NCBI RefSeq assembly: GCF_003385215.1
Contig: NZ_PQHW01000033.1
Span: 1-61,055, forward strand
Direction of reading: 5' to 3'
DNA from: Amycolatopsis thermalba
GTDB lineage: Bacteria > Actinomycetota > Actinomycetes > Mycobacteriales > Pseudonocardiaceae
Length of the DNA stretch: 61,055 nt
Part shown: positions 41,589 to 51,716 of the stretch, piece by piece
How positions within the stretch are numbered: position 1 is the stretch's first letter
How the letters are laid out: every line of letters starts with the position of its first letter
The notes under the pieces: generated by a model
Databases searched by the model: none
The model's input: the letters and a program-made list of their open reading frames with translations, nothing else
Told to the model about the DNA's origin: nothing
Position numbers and translations under genes: made by a program

Positions 41589-41679
41589 CCTGGCCGTCGT
41601 CACGCGTCGGCATGCGGGAGCAGTGATGCAGGTCGTGTTCCTGGCCGCCACGCTGGCGGTGTTCGGGCACGCGCGGCAA

Positions 41680-42633
41680 TCAGGCCCGGCTGAACCGCCC
41701 GGCCCACTCCCGCAGCTGGTCACGCAGTTCGGCCGGTTCGACGACCCGGAAGTCGGCGCCCAGTGAGCCCAGTGCCAGCGCCGGCCAGTCCAGGGACGCC
41801 GTCGTCATCCGCACCCGGCACCGGCCGGCGTCGACCTCCTCGACCGTCGCCCACCGGCCGATCCGCTCCCGCGCCACGGCCGCCGGAACGTCGACGAGCA
41901 CCTCCACCTCGTACGGCTGCGGCAGCGCGCCGAGTGAGCTGCGGACGAACTCGGCGGCGTCGGCGGCGGGCAGCTCGCGCGGCCGGAACCGGGCGCCGGT
42001 GCCCGTCGGCTCGCTGAGCCGGTCGATGCGGAAGTTGCGCCACGCGTGCCGGGTCAGGTCGTAGGCGACCAGGTACCACTGGCGCCCCAGCGGGACCAGC
42101 CGCAGCGGCTCGACCTCCCGCGCCGACTCGCGGCCCGCGGCGTCCGTGTAGGCGAAGCGGATCCGTTCGTTGTCCCGGCAGGCCAGGGCGATCGTGGTGA
42201 GCAGGACCGGGTCGATCCGGGGCGCCGCCGCGCCGGACCACACGGCGGGCACGGTCATCGCCCGCAACGCGTCGACCCGGCGGCGCAGCCGCGCCGGCAT
42301 CACCTGCACCACCTTCGCCAGCACCCGCACCGACGACTCCGCGATGCCCTCGACCGAACTCTGCGCGGCCGTCTGCAGCCCGACGGTCAGCGCGACCGCC
42401 TCTTCGTCGTCGACTACGAGCGGCGGCAGCGACGCGCCCGCGGCGAGCTGGTACCCGCCGTCGACGCCGCGCTGGGCCTCCACCGGATAGCCCAGCTCGC
42501 GCAGGCGGTCGATGTCCCGCCGCAGCGTCCGCGGCGAGACGCCCAGCCGGTCGGCCAGTTCACCGCCCGGCCAGTACCGGTGGGTCTGCAGCAGGGACAG
42601 CAACCGCAGCGTCCGCGAGCTCGTGTTCGCCAT
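41680..42633 (-). CDS. HTH-WYL (YafY-type) transcriptional regulator
   Basis: A 317-residue regulator: winged helix LQTHRYWPGGELADRLGVSP with RTLRRDIDRLRELGYPVEA, then a WYL domain (RFAYTDAAGRESAREVEPLR, WYLVAYDLTRHAWRNFRID) and a WCX tail. It is divergent to the DinB protein across a 12-bp palindrome at 42647-42658, the usual arrangement for this family. A second WYL regulator is at 23168. Confidence 0.93.
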   Translation of the reverse strand: MANTSSRTLRLLSLLQTHRYWPGGELADRLGVSPRTLRRDIDRLRELGYPVEAQRGVDGGYQLAAGASLPPLVVDDEEAVALTVGLQTAAQSSVEGIAESSVRVLAKVVQVMPARLRRRVDALRAMTVPAVWSGAAAPRIDPVLLTTIALACRDNERIRFAYTDAAGRESAREVEPLRLVPLGRQWYLVAYDLTRHAWRNFRIDRLSEPTGTGARFRPRELPAADAAEFVRSSLGALPQPYEVEVLVDVPAAVARERIGRWATVEEVDAGRCRVRMTTASLDWPALALGSLGADFRVVEPAELRDQLREWAGRFSRA

Positions 42634-42646
42634 GTTCCCGATTCTC

Positions 42647-42658
42647 CCGCAATTGCGG
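42647..42658. promoter_or_regulatory. Palindrome between divergent WYL-regulator and DinB genes
   Basis: CCGCAATTGCGG is a perfect 12-bp dyad, followed by GGCC-N7-GGCC. It is 13 bp from the regulator start and 59 bp from the DinB start, suiting joint control by the WYL regulator. Confidence 0.65.
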
Positions 42659-42717
42659 CCAGGAAGTGGCCGCTTTGCCTTTTACCTTGGTCTCAACGAC
42701 GACGAAGGGACTTCGAA

Positions 42718-43239
42718 ATGACCTCCACCGAGACCGTCACCGGCGAGCGCGCGGACCTGCTGGCGATGCTGGCCAAGCACCGCTTCTTCCTGACCTTCAC
42801 CACCCGTGGCCTCACCGACGACCAGGCCCGGCAGCGGACCACGAAGAGCGAGCTGTGCCTTGGCGGGCTGATCAAGCACGTGACCTCGGTCGAGCGGAAC
42901 TGGGCGACCTTCATCGTCGAGGGCGCCTCCGCGATGCCGAACTTCGAGGAGATGACCGAGGCGGACTTCGCGCAGCGGGAGAACGAGTTCAAGCTGCTGC
43001 CGGACGAGACGCTGGCCGGCGTGATCGCCGAGTACGAAGCGGTCGCGCGCCGCACGGACGAGCTGGTCGCGACCGTGGACCTGGACGCGGTGCAGGAGCT
43101 GCCGAAGGCCCCGTGGTTCACCGACGAGGCGTGGTCCGCGCGCCGGGTGCTGATGCACATCATTGCCGAGACCGCCCAGCACGCCGGCCACGCCGACATC
43201 ATCCGCGAGTCCCTGGACGGCCAGAAGAGCATGGGCTGA
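42718..43239 (+). CDS. DinB family protein
   Basis: A 173-residue four-helix-bundle protein of the DinB/DUF664 group. HRFFLTFTTRGLTDDQARQR, LGGLIKHVTSVERNWATFIV and MHIIAETAQHAGHADIIRES supply His residues for a putative metal site (His in KHV, HxxxH-like HAGHAD). Some relatives are mycothiol- or bacillithiol-dependent enzymes; that is family knowledge, not shown here. GAAGGGA precedes the ATG by 7 bases. Probably controlled by the divergent WYL regulator. Confidence 0.88.
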   Translation: MTSTETVTGERADLLAMLAKHRFFLTFTTRGLTDDQARQRTTKSELCLGGLIKHVTSVERNWATFIVEGASAMPNFEEMTEADFAQRENEFKLLPDETLAGVIAEYEAVARRTDELVATVDLDAVQELPKAPWFTDEAWSARRVLMHIIAETAQHAGHADIIRESLDGQKSMG

Positions 43240-43338
43240 CGGGTGTCAGCGGCGGCGTCAGCGCGGTGGCGGGCCGGTGTCAGCGCCTCCGGCGAAAGTT
43301 GTCCTCAACAGCGAGAACAACGAGCACAGGAGAGCACG

Positions 43339-44001
43339 ATGCAGAACTTCGACACCCCCGCCCCGATCTCCGCCGTCGTCGACATCCCCGCCGGGAGCAT
43401 CCGGTTCGTGGCCGCCGACCGGGCCGACACCGCGGTCGAGGTCCGGCCGGCGGACGCCTCGAAGCGGCGCGACGTGAAGGCCGCGGAGCAGACCACGGTG
43501 GCCTACGCCGACGGCGTGCTGCGGGTCGAGGCCCCGGCCGGGAACCAGGTCCTCGGCAGCTCCGGCTTCGTCGAGGTGACGGTCCAGCTGCCGGCCGGGT
43601 CCGCCGTCGAGGCGACGGCGGCCAGCGCGGAGGTGCGCGGCGTCGGGCAGCTGGGCGCGGTCACCGTCGAGGGCGCGCACGGCGAGGTCGAACTCGACGA
43701 GGCCACGAGCGTCCGCGTCACCACGCAGGCCGGCGACGTCACGGTCGGCCGCCTCACCGGTTCCGCGCGGATCAGCACCGGCAAGGGCGACATCCGCATC
43801 GCCGAGGCCGAGCGCGGCGAGATCGTGCTCCGCGCCCAGGCCGGCGACCTGTCGATCGGTGCCGCCGCCGGGGTGTCCGCCACGCTGGACGCGGGAACCG
43901 ACTACGGCCGCATCCACAACGCGCTGCGGAACACCGGCGACGCCGGGCTCACCATCCACGCGACCACGGCCTACGGCGACATCAGCGCCCGCAGCCTGTG
44001 A
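43339..44001 (+). CDS. DUF4097 beta-helix-like protein
   Basis: A 220-residue protein dominated by short beta repeats (VTTQAGDVTVGRLTGSARIS, TGKGDIRIAEAERGEIVLRA, QAGDLSIGAAAG, TTAYGDISARSL), the pattern of DUF4097/DUF4098 putative adhesin-like proteins. There is no signal peptide or anchor. AGGAGA precedes ATG 43339 by five bases; longer in-frame starts are rejected. It follows the DinB gene by about 100 bp. A second DUF4097 protein, membrane-anchored, is at 59561. Confidence 0.88.
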   Translation: MQNFDTPAPISAVVDIPAGSIRFVAADRADTAVEVRPADASKRRDVKAAEQTTVAYADGVLRVEAPAGNQVLGSSGFVEVTVQLPAGSAVEATAASAEVRGVGQLGAVTVEGAHGEVELDEATSVRVTTQAGDVTVGRLTGSARISTGKGDIRIAEAERGEIVLRAQAGDLSIGAAAGVSATLDAGTDYGRIHNALRNTGDAGLTIHATTAYGDISARSL

Positions 44002-44005
44002 CTCC

Positions 44006-44770
44006 TCAGGTGCGGTCGCGCCCCGCGACCAGGCTGCTGATCCGACGCAGCAGGCCGCGGGGCAGCAGGCCGCCGATCGCCACGACCGCCTTGTACTGCG
44101 GGGACGGGATGGAGATGACCTTGCCGCGGCGCAGGTCCGCCAGGCCCTCGGCGACCACCCGGTCCGCGGAGAGCCAGAACGCCTTCGGCCCCGGCTTCTC
44201 CAGCCCGGCGCGCTCGTGGAACTCCGTCTCGGTGAAGCCGGGGCACAGCGCGGTCATCCGGATGCCGGGCGGCAGCGCCGCGGCGATGCCCTCGGTGAAC
44301 GACGTGACCCAGTTCTTGCTCGCCGTGTACGTCGAGCCGCGGCCGGAGAAGAAACCGGCCACGCTGGAGACGTTGATGATGTCGCCGCGGCCCCGCTCGA
44401 TCATCCCGGGCAGGGCCGCGCGCGTCAGGCGCAGCACGGCGGTCACGTTCACGTCCAGCTGTGCCTGCAGCTGGACGACCGGCGCGGTCCAGAACTCCCC
44501 GGCCAGGCCGTCCCCGGCGTTGTTGACCAGCAGGTCGACCGGCTCCGCGGCCAGCCGCGCCTCGACTGCCGCCCGGCCCTCCGGCGAGGCGAGGTCGGCA
44601 GGCAACACCTCGGCCTTGATCCGGTGCCGCTGGGACAGCTCACCGGCAAGCGCTTCCAGCCGCTGCGCGTTGCGGGCGACGAGGACCAGGTCGTGACCCT
44701 CCTCGGCGAGCCGGCGCGCGAACGCGGCGCCGATCCCGGCGGTCGCGCCGGTGACGAGCGCGGTGCTCAC
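44006..44770 (-). CDS. SDR family oxidoreductase
   Basis: A 254-residue classical [11 protein letters not shown] near residue 7, NNAGDGL, Ser in NVSSVAG, Tyr/Lys in TYTASKNW and a C-terminal amphipathic segment ([20 protein letters not shown]) seen in membrane-associated, acyl-chain-related SDRs. The GTG at 44770 overlaps the upstream gene's stop. It is convergent with the DUF4097 gene, four bases apart. Confidence 0.92.
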   Translation of the reverse strand: MSTALVTGATAGIGAAFARRLAEEGHDLVLVARNAQRLEALAGELSQRHRIKAEVLPADLASPEGRAAVEARLAAEPVDLLVNNAGDGLAGEFWTAPVVQLQAQLDVNVTAVLRLTRAALPGMIERGRGDIINVSSVAGFFSGRGSTYTASKNWVTSFTEGIAAALPPGIRMTALCPGFTETEFHERAGLEKPGPKAFWLSADRVVAEGLADLRRGKVISIPSPQYKAVVAIGGLLPRGLLRRISSLVAGRDRT

Positions 44771-45495
44771 TGCCTCGGCCCGGCCGGTGGCGGCGTGCTC
44801 AGGCCCGGCTGCTCGGACTGGCCGGGCTGCCAGTGCCGGGTCGCGCCGGCGTCGTACTCCTCGTCGAACGGGTCCACGATGTCGGCGATCTCGCCGAGGT
44901 CGCGCAGCAGGCGCTCCAGGCGGGACGGCCCGGCCTGCGGCGCGACGCTGGCGAGCACCCACTCGTTCTCCAGCCACGCCACGCCGACGTCCCCGCCGAG
45001 CGCGTCGGCGGCGTCCACGAGTTCCTGGGTGATGACCGCGCGGGCGCCCTCGGGGTCGTCCGCGAACGCGTAGCGCTGGCCCACCGGGCCGAGCAGCTCC
45101 GGCATGTCCGCGCGCTGGAACGGCACGCTCGCCAGCCACAGCTCGACGAGCACCGGGTGCACGCGGTTGCAGCGGACGGCGACCACGACCGCCGGGATCT
45201 GGCCGTCGGCCTCGATGTCGAACACGAACACCGGGCGGCGGCCGTCGGCGGTGAAGGTCGAGCCGACGACGACGTTGACCGCCGTCTCCGCGCGGAAGTA
45301 CCCGAGCGCGCCGCCGGACCACTGCCGGACGAGCCGCTCGTCCTCCTCCACGAACTGCCATCCGCGCAGGTCGGACCAGCGCATCCGCTCCCGGTTGCGG
45401 GAGCCTTCCCTGGTCCGGTCCACGGCGAGCAGCAGCAGCCCTGCCACCAGTGCGACGGCGGCGATGACGAACCAGACCCACGCCGGAATACCCAC
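44767..45495 (-). CDS. Membrane-anchored protein of unknown function
   Basis: A 242-residue protein: one N-terminal membrane helix ([20 protein letters not shown]), then an alpha/beta soluble domain ([40 protein letters not shown]) and a Pro/Gln-rich tail. The layout resembles anchored proteins often seen near actinobacterial clpB, but I recognise no named family. A 4-nt overlap couples it to the SDR. A terminator separates it from clpB. Confidence 0.75.
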   Translation of the reverse strand: MGIPAWVWFVIAAVALVAGLLLLAVDRTREGSRNRERMRWSDLRGWQFVEEDERLVRQWSGGALGYFRAETAVNVVVGSTFTADGRRPVFVFDIEADGQIPAVVVAVRCNRVHPVLVELWLASVPFQRADMPELLGPVGQRYAFADDPEGARAVITQELVDAADALGGDVGVAWLENEWVLASVAPQAGPSRLERLLRDLGEIADIVDPFDEEYDAGATRHWQPGQSEQPGLSTPPPAGPRQ

Positions 45496-45515
45496 GAGGG
45501 TGAGGGTAGCGCGCC

Positions 45516-45542
45516 GGGCCGCTGAACCAAGGTCAGCGGCCC
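45516..45542 (-). terminator. Hairpin terminator after clpB
   Basis: GGGCCGCTGA and TCAGCGGCCC pair perfectly around seven bases, 14 bp past the clpB stop and upstream of the next minus-strand gene. Confidence 0.8.
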
Positions 45543-45555
45543 GTGTCGCAACCCG

Positions 45556-48159
<2,604 letters not shown>

Positions 48160-48228
48160 CCCACACTCCATGTCGCATGCCTGCCGGAGACCTTCCTCCA
48201 GGTCCCTCGACATCTACAACGTCAACAA

Positions 48229-48251
48229 AGTTGAGCGTGTTCCGCTCAACT
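48229..48251 (-). promoter_or_regulatory. HAIR element upstream of clpB
   Basis: AGTTGAGC and GCTCAACT are exact complements separated by seven bases, the geometry of the HspR-associated inverted repeat (consensus CTTGAGT-N7-ACTCAAG). It sits 70 bp upstream of the clpB start. HspR is encoded at 53869-54297. Confidence 0.88.
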
Positions 48252-48414
48252 CGGATTTTCTCTTGCCGAATGGTCGAGGCATGCCTGATGGTCCTTGCGA
48301 GCCGGTCGCGCCCAGCTCGGCGAACTGCCCGACCCGTCGCTGCCGGACGCGTCACTCGTCTTCGCGCTGTCCCCCCCGCCTCGGGCCGCCCGGCCGAAGG
48401 GGGCGCCGGCCGGG

Positions 48415-48545
48415 CTCACCTCACGGGCCGGGTCGCCGCCACCTCCCGGATGCCGGCCATGTGCGCCGCCCCGCTCGGGGCCTTCCTCGGCGGTTGGCTG
48501 GCCACCACGTACGACGTGCGCACCCCGCTCTACGCCGCGACCCGA
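48415..48545 (+). pseudogene. C-terminal fragment of an MFS exporter
   Basis: The plus frame reads HLTGRVAATSRMPAMCAAPL then GAFLGGWLATTYDVRTPLYA, matching the last helix region of EntS/macrolide-type MFS exporters (GRV...R......P.GALLGG.LA..FG.R.P). No upstream portion of the transporter remains; 48252-48414 holds nothing recognisable. It lies between the clpB promoter and the terminator of the second MFS fusion gene. Confidence 0.5.
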
Positions 48546-48551
48546 AAAGCA

Positions 48552-48587
48552 CGAAGACCGCCTCCCGGGGGATTGAGGCGGTCTTCG
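48552..48587 (-). terminator. Hairpin terminator of the second MFS-CarboxypepD operon
   Basis: CGAAGACCGCCT and AGGCGGTCTTCG pair perfectly around 12 bases, followed on the minus strand by GCTTTTC. It starts 15 bp after the exporter stop (48602). Confidence 0.85.
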
Positions 48588-48601
48588 CGGGTCTTGCGGG
48601 C

Positions 48602-50905
48602 TCAGCGCGGGTGCGTCAGCTCCACGTCACGGGACAGCGGGGTGCCGGCGACGACCTCCAGCGGCGTGGCCACCGGGGCGTAACCGCTGGTCACGATCGT
48701 GTAGTCGCCCGCGGGGAGGTCGGTGAAGGTGTACCGGCCCGCCTCGTCGGTCAGCGTCATCGCGACCACCTCGCCGTGCTCGTCGAGCAGCGTCACCTGG
48801 GCCTCGGCGACCGGCCGGTCGAAGCGGCCGGCCCGGACCACCCCGCCGAGCCGGGCGGTGAGCCCGAGTTCGACGTCCTGCGTGGCCTCCTCGCCCTCGG
48901 TGGTCGTCAGCGGCACCGCGGCCGGCTGGTGACCGGCGGCCGTGACCGTCAGCGTGTACGCGCCGCCGGGCACGTCGTCGAAGTGGTACCAGCCATCGCC
49001 GCCGGTCACGGCCGACGCGACCACTTCGCCGCGGTCGTCGGTCAGCACGAGCGTCGCGCCGCCGACCGGCTGACCGCCACGCGCCCGCACCACGCCGCTG
49101 ACGCCACCGGCGCCGCTCATCTCGATGTCGCGCCGCACCGGCTGCCCGCTGACCGTGACCATCACCGCGCTCGGCTGGAACCGGGCGGCCGAGGTGATCA
49201 GGAGGTAGATGGCGTCCGGCGGAGCCGGCAGCCGGTAGGTGCCGTCGGCCGCGGTCAGCGTCCGCGCCACCTGTTGCCCCGACGAGTCGGTCAGCGTCAG
49301 CGCGGCCCCGGCGAGCGGGCGGCCCGACGGGCCGCTCACCACACCGTGGATCGCGGAGCCGGTGACCGGCGCGGCCTCGGCGTTCTCGGTCAGGTCGATG
49401 CTGCGGCGCAGCGGGACCTCCTTGATGAACAGCACCGCGATCAGCGTGGCGATCGCGATGATCCCGCCCGCCAGGAAGACCGAGCCGATGCTGTCGCCGT
49501 AGGCGGCCCGCACGATCGACTGGAACGGTTCCGGCAGCGCGGCCAGGTTCAGGCTGCTGCCCGCGCCGCTCGCCCCGGCCTCGATGCCCATCGCGGACAG
49601 CGCGCTCGACACGTGGCTGCTGACCTTCGCCGCGAGCAGCGCGCCCAGCGCGGACACCCCGGCCGAACCGCCCAGCGTGCGGAAGAAGGTGACCACCGAC
49701 GACGAGGACCCCATGTCCTTCATCGACACGGTGTTCTGCACGACCAGCACCAGGTTCTGCATCAGCGCACCGACGCCGAGGCCGAGCAGCGCCAGGTAGC
49801 CGCCCATCAGCACCAGGTTGGTCTGGTGGTCGATCGTGCTGAGCAGGAACAGGCTCGCGACCAGCAGCACCGCGCCGCCGACCATCCAGGACTTGGTCTT
49901 GCCGGTGCGCGAGATGACCTGCCCGGCGATGGTGGAGGACAGGAACAGCCCCAGCATCATCGGGATGGTCATCAGGCCGGCGTGCGTGGGCGAGTAGCCG
50001 CGGGCCAGCTGGTAGTACTGCCCGAGGAACACCGCGCCACCGAACATCGCGGTGCCGACCGACAGGCTGCCGATCACCGCCAGCGTGAAGGTGCGGTTGC
50101 GGAACAGCCGCAGCGGGACCACCGGGTCGGCGACCTTCGTCTCGACGAACACCGCCAGCGCCAGCGCCACCAGGCCGCCCAGCACGTAGAACAGGGTCGA
50201 CCAGGACCACCAGGCGAAGCTGCCGCCCGCCAGCGAAACCCAGATCAGCAGCAGCGAGACGCCGCCGACGAGCAGGGTCGCGCCCATCCAGTCGATCTTG
50301 ACCTGCTTCTTGAAGACCGGCAGGTGCAGGGTCTTGCCCAGCACGATGAAGGCGACCACCGCGACCGGGACGGTGACCCAGAAGGTCCAGCGCCAGCCCA
50401 GCGGCGAGTCCACGATCAGGCCACCGAGCAGCGGGCCGGCGACCGTCGCCAGCGCCATCACCGCGCCGATGTAACCGCTGTAGCGGCCGCGTTCGCGCGG
50501 CGAGATCATCGCCGCGATCACGACCTGGACCAGCGCCTGCATGCCGCCGAGGCCGAGGCCCTGGACCGCGCGGAACGCGATCAGCTCGGGCATGGACTGC
50601 GCGATGCCGCCGAGCACCGAGCCGGCCGTGAAGATCACGATCGACAGCTGGTACAGCATCTTCTTGCTGAACAGGTCCGACAGCTTGCCCCAGATCGGGG
50701 TGCTCGCCGTGGACGCCAGCAGGGTGGCGGTGATCACCCAGGTGTACTGACTCTGCGAGCCGTCGAGGTCGGCCAGGATCGTCGGAAGCGCGTTCGAGAC
50801 GATCGTGGAGGACAACATGGCGACCAGCAGCGCCAGGAGCAGGCCGACGAACGCGCGCCCCACCTGACGCGGCGTCATCGCCTCCTGGTTCGCTGTCGTG
50901 CTCAC
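48602..50905 (-). CDS. DHA2-type MFS exporter fused to three CarboxypepD_reg domains, second copy
   Basis: A 767-residue paralogue of the 18110 fusion. Residues 1 to about 505 are a 14-helix exporter (LSSTIVSNALPTILADLDGS, TPIWGKLSDLFSKKMLYQLS, GLGLGGMQALVQVVIAAM, GWRWTFWVTVPVAVVAF). Three beta-sandwich repeats follow at about 513-597, 598-681 and 682-767, with LAGAALTLTDSSGQQVARTL, GGATLVLTDDRGEVVASAV and AEAQVTLLDEHGEVVAMTL. The acidic linker of the first copy is much shorter here. The GTG start overlaps the MarR stop. No YceI gene is adjacent, unlike the first locus. Confidence 0.92.
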   Translation of the reverse strand: MSTTANQEAMTPRQVGRAFVGLLLALLVAMLSSTIVSNALPTILADLDGSQSQYTWVITATLLASTASTPIWGKLSDLFSKKMLYQLSIVIFTAGSVLGGIAQSMPELIAFRAVQGLGLGGMQALVQVVIAAMISPRERGRYSGYIGAVMALATVAGPLLGGLIVDSPLGWRWTFWVTVPVAVVAFIVLGKTLHLPVFKKQVKIDWMGATLLVGGVSLLLIWVSLAGGSFAWWSWSTLFYVLGGLVALALAVFVETKVADPVVPLRLFRNRTFTLAVIGSLSVGTAMFGGAVFLGQYYQLARGYSPTHAGLMTIPMMLGLFLSSTIAGQVISRTGKTKSWMVGGAVLLVASLFLLSTIDHQTNLVLMGGYLALLGLGVGALMQNLVLVVQNTVSMKDMGSSSSVVTFFRTLGGSAGVSALGALLAAKVSSHVSSALSAMGIEAGASGAGSSLNLAALPEPFQSIVRAAYGDSIGSVFLAGGIIAIATLIAVLFIKEVPLRRSIDLTENAEAAPVTGSAIHGVVSGPSGRPLAGAALTLTDSSGQQVARTLTAADGTYRLPAPPDAIYLLITSAARFQPSAVMVTVSGQPVRRDIEMSGAGGVSGVVRARGGQPVGGATLVLTDDRGEVVASAVTGGDGWYHFDDVPGGAYTLTVTAAGHQPAAVPLTTTEGEEATQDVELGLTARLGGVVRAGRFDRPVAEAQVTLLDEHGEVVAMTLTDEAGRYTFTDLPAGDYTIVTSGYAPVATPLEVVAGTPLSRDVELTHPR

Positions 50906-51411
50906 TTCGGGATCACTTCCTCTTCTCCGCCGCCTGTGCGGGCGGGCAAGGTGACCGGCGTCTGGCCGAGGGCCTCGCGCAGTCCTTGGTTCATCAGGGT
51001 CAACCGGGTGGTGAGTGCTTCGACCTCGTCGTCGGTCCAGTCCGCGAGCGCGCGCTGCAGGAAGTCGACGTGCAGCAGCCGCCAGCGCTCCAGCTCGGCG
51101 CGGCCGGCGTCGGACAGGCTGATCAGGCTCGCGCGCCCGTCCTCGGGGGCGGGCCTGCGCTCGACGAGACCGGCCGCGGTCAGCTGGGCGATCTGCCTGC
51201 TGATCACCGAAACGTCGACCATCTTGCGTTTCGCGAGGTCCGAGGGGCGGCTCTCGCCGTGCGCGTTGAGGTCGGACAGCAGCATGGCAGCCGCGGGGTG
51301 CAGGCCGTCGTGCTCGCGCTGCCAGGACTGGTTGATCCAGGCGTGCTGCAGCTGGCCCGCCGCGCGCAGCTCACGCATGAGCTGGACGGCCTTCTCGTCG
51401 CGGTCCCCCAT
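50902..51411 (-). CDS. MarR family transcriptional regulator of the second exporter
   Basis: A 169-residue winged-helix repressor: GESRPSDLAKRKMVDVSVIS with RQIAQL as helix-turn-helix and LVERRPAPEDGRASLISLSD as the wing. AGGAGG stands seven bases before ATG 51411; an upstream ATG at 51471 is rejected because the added stretch covers the promoter and operator. It is coupled to the exporter by a 4-nt overlap. It is only distantly similar to the MarR at 17589, but the promoter half-sites match. Confidence 0.92.
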   Translation of the reverse strand: MGDRDEKAVQLMRELRAAGQLQHAWINQSWQREHDGLHPAAAMLLSDLNAHGESRPSDLAKRKMVDVSVISRQIAQLTAAGLVERRPAPEDGRASLISLSDAGRAELERWRLLHVDFLQRALADWTDDEVEALTTRLTLMNQGLREALGQTPVTLPARTGGGEEEVIPK

Positions 51412-51429
51412 GGACCCACCTCCTGGTTG

Positions 51430-51475
51430 GTTGTCACATACAACTATAAAGCCAGTATTTGTATGCCACAACTAT
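51430..51475 (-). promoter_or_regulatory. Promoter and operator half-sites of the second MarR-MFS operon
   Basis: ACAACTAT occurs at 51440-51447 and 51468-51475. CATACAA and TTGTATG form a further 7-base dyad over 51437-51466. On the minus strand TATAGT is a plausible -10. The CAACTA half-site is the same as that in the palindrome before the first marR (17534-17545). Confidence 0.6.
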
Positions 51476-51615
51476 CTAAGTAGGTGACTTGTCCCACTGG
51501 TGGGGGGATCGCCGGACCACCCGGAAGGAGCAACTTCACGAGGATCGCGGCCGCGGCGGTTACCCTGCGACGGATCGTGTTCGTATTACCCGGGGACGAT
51601 TGACCGAACAGAGTG

Positions 51616-51670
51616 GATTATTCATGATCTTTTCACACGCTCACCTGCTATTGCGTGTTCATGAATAATC
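51616..51670. promoter_or_regulatory. Long interrupted palindrome upstream of the flavohemoglobin-like gene
   Basis: GATTATTCATGA (51616-51627) and TCATGAATAATC (51659-51670) are exact complements, and ACACG/CGTGT (51635-51639, 51654-51658) pair inside them. The A/T-rich arms stand out from the surrounding G+C. It sits 43 bp before the gene and may be a two-dimer operator for a redox or nitric-oxide sensor; no regulator is adjacent on this strand. Confidence 0.7.
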
Positions 51671-51680
51671 GACGACGAGC

Positions 51681-51716
51681 ATGAACGCGCACCACGGAGC
51701 AGCCCCGAACCCATGA
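51681..51716 (+). CDS. Possible 11-residue leader peptide
   Basis: ATG 51681 opens MNAHHGAAPNP and its TGA overlaps the ATG of the next gene (ATGA at 51713-51716). The main gene has no good ribosome site of its own, so coupled re-initiation from this mini-ORF would make sense. The mini-ORF's own ribosome site is weak (GACGA). Confidence 0.3.
   Translation: MNAHHGAAPNP

Noticed and set aside
41066..41626. 186-residue plus-strand frame over the TetR pseudogene
   Set aside because: Antisense shadow of the degraded TetR gene, with Pro/Arg/Ala-biased composition and no motif.
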